From the NCBI GenBank assembly GCA_032622095.1, contig CP136068.1, positions 148,749,365-148,813,364 of the forward strand: DNA of 64,000 bases, written 5' to 3'. This document shows, piece after piece, positions 60,329 through 64,000 of the stretch; the first letter of the stretch is position 1, and each line of letters opens with the position of its first letter. The notes under the pieces were generated by a model. It did not search any database. It was not told the DNA's origin and saw nothing but the letters and a program-made list of their open reading frames with translations. Position numbers and translations under genes: made by a program. This DNA comes from Siphonodentalium dalli. Taxonomy: Eukaryota; Mollusca; Scaphopoda; Gadilida; Siphonodentaliidae.

Positions 60329-60479
60329 GACTATCAACGAAGAAGTCTGAAAAGACTGATGCAGTACCGAAGGTCTGGTGACACGTTCACACGTTATGCA
60401 TTACATGCAGAAACAACTTCAACAACATACAATGATACTGATACTGACACGCTGCAAGACATTGAGGAATCCAACGAAG
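60329..60479 (+). CDS. Coding exon 1 of an unknown acidic Ser-rich protein
   Basis: Acceptor TTTTCTGTTTCTAG before 60329 and donor G|GTATTG at 60480. The first ATG (60359) is in the frame that stays open: MQYRRSGDTFTRYALHAETT, then a Thr/Asp run (YNDTDTDTLQDIEESNE), ending phase 1. The frame fits the next exon at 61065 exactly. No recognised domain. The ATG is preceded in the exon by 30 nt that would be 5'UTR. Confidence 0.5.
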
Positions 60480-60862
60480 GTATTGGTCTGCTATAAATTT
60501 GTAGTACATTTCCCTGGCTGGTTGGCTCGATTTATTTGGCAAACAAATTGGAAACAAGTAATTTTTTTTATTTGGCCTAAAGATATAAACGATGTTTAAA
60601 CACTGAAAACTATTTTTGTAAAACAAACAAACATGCATATATTTACACTACCGGTATATCAAACACATTTCCATGCCAAACAGCTATTTTGTATTAAGAC
60701 GTTCTTTGTTAACATTACCCCGCATACGCTTATAATCTATTAATGTGATGTATACATTGTACATGTATATAAATTGACTTATATGTCCTATGTGCTAGGT
60801 GTTATAACTTTATGTTATGTAATATAATAATGTATAATTGCAAATTACACATGTCACTATAG

Positions 60863-60887
60863 TAATAAAATTATTCTATTCTATTCT
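60863..60887 (+). repeat. Probable retroposon tail AATAAAATTATTCTATTCTATTCT
   Basis: AATAAA followed by ATTCT repeats, as at the 3' end of many invertebrate LINEs or SINEs. The upstream body (about 60600-60860) is AT-rich and non-coding. Confidence 0.35.
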
Positions 60888-61064
60888 AAAACAAGAATAG
60901 TCATTGACTCATGTGGCGACATGTCATTAACAATCTCATATTGCCCTGATTCCATTCATATCAAATTTAGGGTCGGTTGCCGACTTGAAACAATTAGTTT
61001 TATTTGACCTTATTGATAATTCATAGAAGAGCATATAATAAATATTTATGTCTTTGGTTTTCAG

Positions 61065-61450
61065 GGTTGATTACTCCGACTTTGACTTTGATGATCGAAG
61101 ACATTGAGCCATATCTGTCGCACGCAATGAGTGTTGATTCTTCTTTTGACTACGTTTTAAGTTCCAGTTCTTCAGATACAGATGACTTTGTTCATTACAA
61201 AAAGAGAAACAAAAAGAGTAAATTGTGAAAACGGAAGATTTCCGACAGTGATAGTGACTGTGACGAAAACAAAAAGTGTTTAACAGTTAGGTGTTCACCA
61301 GTTGAACGTTCGCCAGTTCCAAACAGTGCAAGCGATGATGATATGAGTGAGATCTTTCCAGTGTTAACATCAATGGCTGTTAATCTTCAATGTGTTCAAT
61401 CGGACTGTTCTGAATCCTCTGATGACAATTTCAGTGAAAGTGATGAATGA
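61065..61450 (+). CDS. Coding exon 2 of the acidic Ser-rich protein, with in-frame TGA
   Basis: Follows GTCTTTGGTTTTCAG and continues phase 1 from 60479: GLITPTLTLMIEDIEPYLSH, VDSSFDYVLSSSSSDTDDF, then a basic KKRNKKSKL. TGA at 61226-61228 follows, but the same frame stays open another 73 codons to TGA 61448-61450 with matching composition (KRKISDSDSDCDENKK ... SASDDDMSE ... SESSDDNFSESDE). Hence either the protein ends at ~94 residues or the TGA is a recent nonsense change or is read through. The basic patches flanked by acidic Ser runs suggest a nuclear protein. A polyadenylation signal is at 61700-61705. No family recognised. Confidence 0.5.
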
Positions 61451-61699
61451 TGTAATACGAGACATTGAAAATCCTGGCATATATGTAAGAGACATCATCT
61501 GATGTGAAACGACAAAACGACGGAAGAAGGAAAAGAATAGTACTCCAGGAATATTACCGGGAAAGGAGACAGTTGAATCGTTGTGTTGAATTATGAATGG
61601 CTAACATCGTTCTCACCTGGAATACTTAGTTTCTGGGGACTAAAACACATGACTGTCATGAGACTTGACATTTTATAACAATATCAATATATTCCATTA

Positions 61700-61705
61700 A
61701 ATAAA
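61700..61705 (+). terminator. Polyadenylation signal AATAAA
   Basis: Lies 250 bp after the second TGA of the acidic Ser-rich gene. Confidence 0.4.
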
Positions 61706-62220
61706 TAAGTGTACATATACTCACCTACGTTCTGTTAACTGTATTCGATTATTATTATCTGCATTTATCTGCCAACACCCTGACAGACATTTTTACTTCT
61801 CATTTCTTAAAATTTACTCAAAATTTACTAAAATATTAATTTACTGAATATAATTATACCGGCAATTGGGTACAATCATTGTCAGAGTGAATATGAATGA
61901 GATTATAAGACCGAATATCATAATATTATAATACCTACCCTCATACAGCTGTTTGTCCAAAACATGGCATGTTGCCATTCATAATTTAGTTTTTGAGATT
62001 CAAAATACCATATGAGGTTATTTCTATGTTCTTGACTTGTGTGGTCAGTCAAAGTTTTTTGCCGTTCTTCATTTATCTTAAGGGCTTGTGAGGTTATTTC
62101 TATGCTCTTAACTTGTGGGGTTAACCCCAGAAAGCAGTCCAAGTTCACGTCATGCTTCATATCACTTAATATATGACGTTCTTTATTATATTATAGCTTA
62201 ATGCCTTATGGGGTTATTTG

Positions 62221-62292
62221 GTGATGCCGTGGTCTAGTGGTTGCAGGCTGGTCTTGTAACGTCAGGACGTTGTACCGCAATTGCCACCAGGG
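62221..62292 (+). repeat. tRNA-Thr-like SINE head or pseudogene
   Basis: TGGTCTAGTGGTT (A-box type) followed by CTGGTCTTGTAAC, an anticodon loop with TGT (Thr). The T arm has lost a normal B box (expected GGTTCGAATCC), so it is not a working tRNA. Confidence 0.45.
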
Positions 62293-62299
62293 ATGTGGC

Positions 62300-62660
62300 T
62301 TGAGGTTCTTCATTCGGGGGGGGGGTAAGAAATTTGAAATCTGAACAAGAGAATAGCAAAATCCTAACATCTAGACTAGCCTCAAACCTTACTAGAGTTA
62401 GAAATTTCAAAACTGACACCCCCACTTAGGTTGGACAAATTCCAATGACAATGTTGACAAAATGTAGGACAATATTGTTTTCTTAAATTAACTAGCAGTT
62501 TTTTACTGGCTACAGGGGGGACACAACCTTTCAAAGTGTTTGACATTTCCAACCTGACACCCCGCCTAAGGTTAGAAAATTTCCAACTGATGGCCATTTC
62601 CAACTAATGTTGTGTCAGATATGAAATTTCCAACTGTTGAAAGTTTTGAGACACCCCTAA
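62300..62660. repeat. Local repeat of TTCCAACT / ACACCCC.CCTAAGGTT motifs
   Basis: CTGACACCCCCACTTAGGTT (62413) recurs as CTGACACCCCGCCTAAGGTT (62555), each followed by AAATTCCAA. A G10 run is near 62318. Confidence 0.55.
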
Positions 62661-63138
62661 ACCCACACTGTCGCCACATCCCTGATTGCCGTGGGGCACT
62701 CTCCTGTAAACTGAGTACCTGGGAGGGTAACATTTGGAAGCGCCTATCAGGCAGCACAGTAGTCTAGACTACAGTTTACAACTTATGATCTGGGAAGGTA
62801 AAGCGCTTTTGAGCTACACCAGGGAAAAGCACTCTGAGTACTACAGTAATTCCCAAAGTAATTGACCATTTAACCACAGCAGAATTATGGGTAATTTTTC
62901 AGGATTTAGTCGGAAATATGGCTTGTTGCCATTCATTGGAAATATCTAGCTGTGGTTAAGTGGTCAACCGGGTGAGATCTAACCAAACCATATTCCTTTC
63001 GTTATTCTGAATGTCATTATACACGAACTCAAAAGTGCATATCAATCCACAAATATAACCAGAAACTTATTGTTTATTTTGGACAGTGACTGTTTATTTT
63101 CCTGTATTGACCAAAACTTTCAAGTTATTTTTCTCACA

Positions 63139-64000
63139 ATGGAAACTGGTGCAGGTACCCTGGACCCACAGGCTCAAACTGCCACTGGGAACATACAAAC
63201 GAGCACTCCCAAGAGTGAAGCATCAAATGTATTGCATCTTCCCGATACATCGATTATAGGACACACGCTCCGAGACCACGATGAAAATGCCAGGAACGTA
63301 TTAAAGCGTGATAGGGATGATTCAGCATCCTCGTTGGCACAGGACACTAAGCGTCCACCAATATAGCAATCACCTGTGGGCATCTCTAGCTACCAATATC
63401 ATGATTCCTCTCATATCAGTGTGGATTTTCAGGAACCCCATGCTAGCCCACCCGGCTTAAACTCACTGGAACAGGGCATAATCAGTGCTTTTACAAATCC
63501 TGTGGTTCTTAAAGCTTTAACCAGTGTTTTCTCTAGTATAGCCGAATCAATAGTAAACAAATCGGTTATCTCTCAGAATAGTGTGATTTCTGACATGGAA
63601 AGTAAACTCTCTCAGAGGGATGACCAAATAAAGCAGCTCAGTGCAGATGTTATTAACTTAAAGACATGTTTTCAAGAAATGAAGTCTGATATTGTTGACT
63701 TGAGAGAGGAGTTGGATGATTTACAAAATTATGGGAGACGAACCAATTTGAGAATTTCTGGGCTATCCGAGGATGTGAATGAAAACACTGACCTTCTAGT
63801 ATTCGAAGCCATAAGAAGGCTTGGCATTGATATCAAATATAGGGACATACATAGAAGTCACCGCCTTGGTCCACCAAATAATAATGGTGAACCTCGATCA
63901 ATCATTTTCAGGTGCCCCTCCTACAAATTGAGAGAGGCTATTTATATGCAAAGGTGGAACCTGCTACGTGCTTATGCTGGAGACCCACATCCAGTTTATG
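63139..64000 (+). pseudogene. LINE-type ORF1 protein (coiled coil plus RRM-like), runs off the window
   Basis: From ATG 63139 (METGAGTLDP) the frame runs to TAG 63364-63366 and then stays open to the edge. After the TAG come a heptad-rich region (MESKLSQRDDQIKQLSADVI, LREELDDLQNYGRRTNLRIS), the classic L1-type ORF1 junction (LENYxRRxNLRIxGL), and an RRM-like part: DVNENTDLLVFEAIRRLGID, HRSHRLG, RSIIFRCPSYKLREAIY. ORF1p is an RNA-binding chaperone of LINE ribonucleoproteins. The TAG between PPI and QSPVG probably inactivates this copy. ORF2 would lie beyond 64000. Confidence 0.8.

Noticed and set aside
61226-61228. Selenocysteine at the in-frame TGA
   Set aside because: No selenoprotein context (redox Cys/Ser motif) and no SECIS element recognised by eye; kept only as an open question.

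Overview
This is an AT-rich, repeat-dense stretch of an animal nuclear genome. It has GT-AG introns, LINE, LTR, DNA-transposon and tRNA-SINE-like repeats, and no prokaryotic organisation. A Methuselah/adhesion-type GPCR with a lophotrochozoan-looking Cys-rich ectodomain, and dispersed repeats carrying the GAGTTATCTCCCTTT word common in molluscs, suggest a lophotrochozoan, most likely a mollusc. That assignment is inference.

Host genes are few. (1) The last two exons of a single-pass membrane protein with a Pro-rich, PPxY-bearing tail (2102-2238 and 4959-5209), resembling the Shisa/WBP1/VOPP1 group. (2) A large 3' exon of a class B GPCR (41990-44517), the clearest gene here. (3) A small two-exon gene (53115-53142 plus 53993-54234) with a related, apparently decayed copy near 11.8-12.4 kb; I recognise no family. 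(4) A gene with a non-coding first exon (to 58918) and coding exons 60329-60479 and 61065-61450, interrupted by one in-frame TGA. (5) A weaker two-exon candidate at 32180-32850 and a weak exon-like ORF at 52323-52714.

Mobile elements dominate. A complete 9.7-kb Ty3/Gypsy-type LTR retrotransposon (16112-25813) has LTRs about 98% identical, a 4-bp target duplication, a PBS, a PPT and a tandem-repeat leader, but its gag-pol is broken by frameshifts and in-frame stops. Fragments of at least six LINEs occur: 4437-4925 (-), 7083-7440 (+), 7957-10245 (-), 34957-36250 (-), 36255-37795 (+), 49305-50275 (-). A further LINE-type ORF1 runs off the right edge (63139-64000). Non-autonomous DNA elements include a piggyBac-type MITE with TTAA ends and internal palindromes, a Tc1-type MITE nested in a larger inverted-repeat element, and a foldback-like element whose arms are 15-16-bp tandem repeats.

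A long non-coding repeat family built from ~300-bp tandem modules appears at 14.6, 26.0 and 57.3 kb. Two diverged copies of one segment (28.4-33.6 kb and 39.0-40.2 kb) both carry arrays of CTTAAG-centred palindromes; one copy shows the apparently empty insertion site of the 2.5-kb inverted-repeat element. Coordinates of repeats and exons were read by eye and may be off by a few bases.
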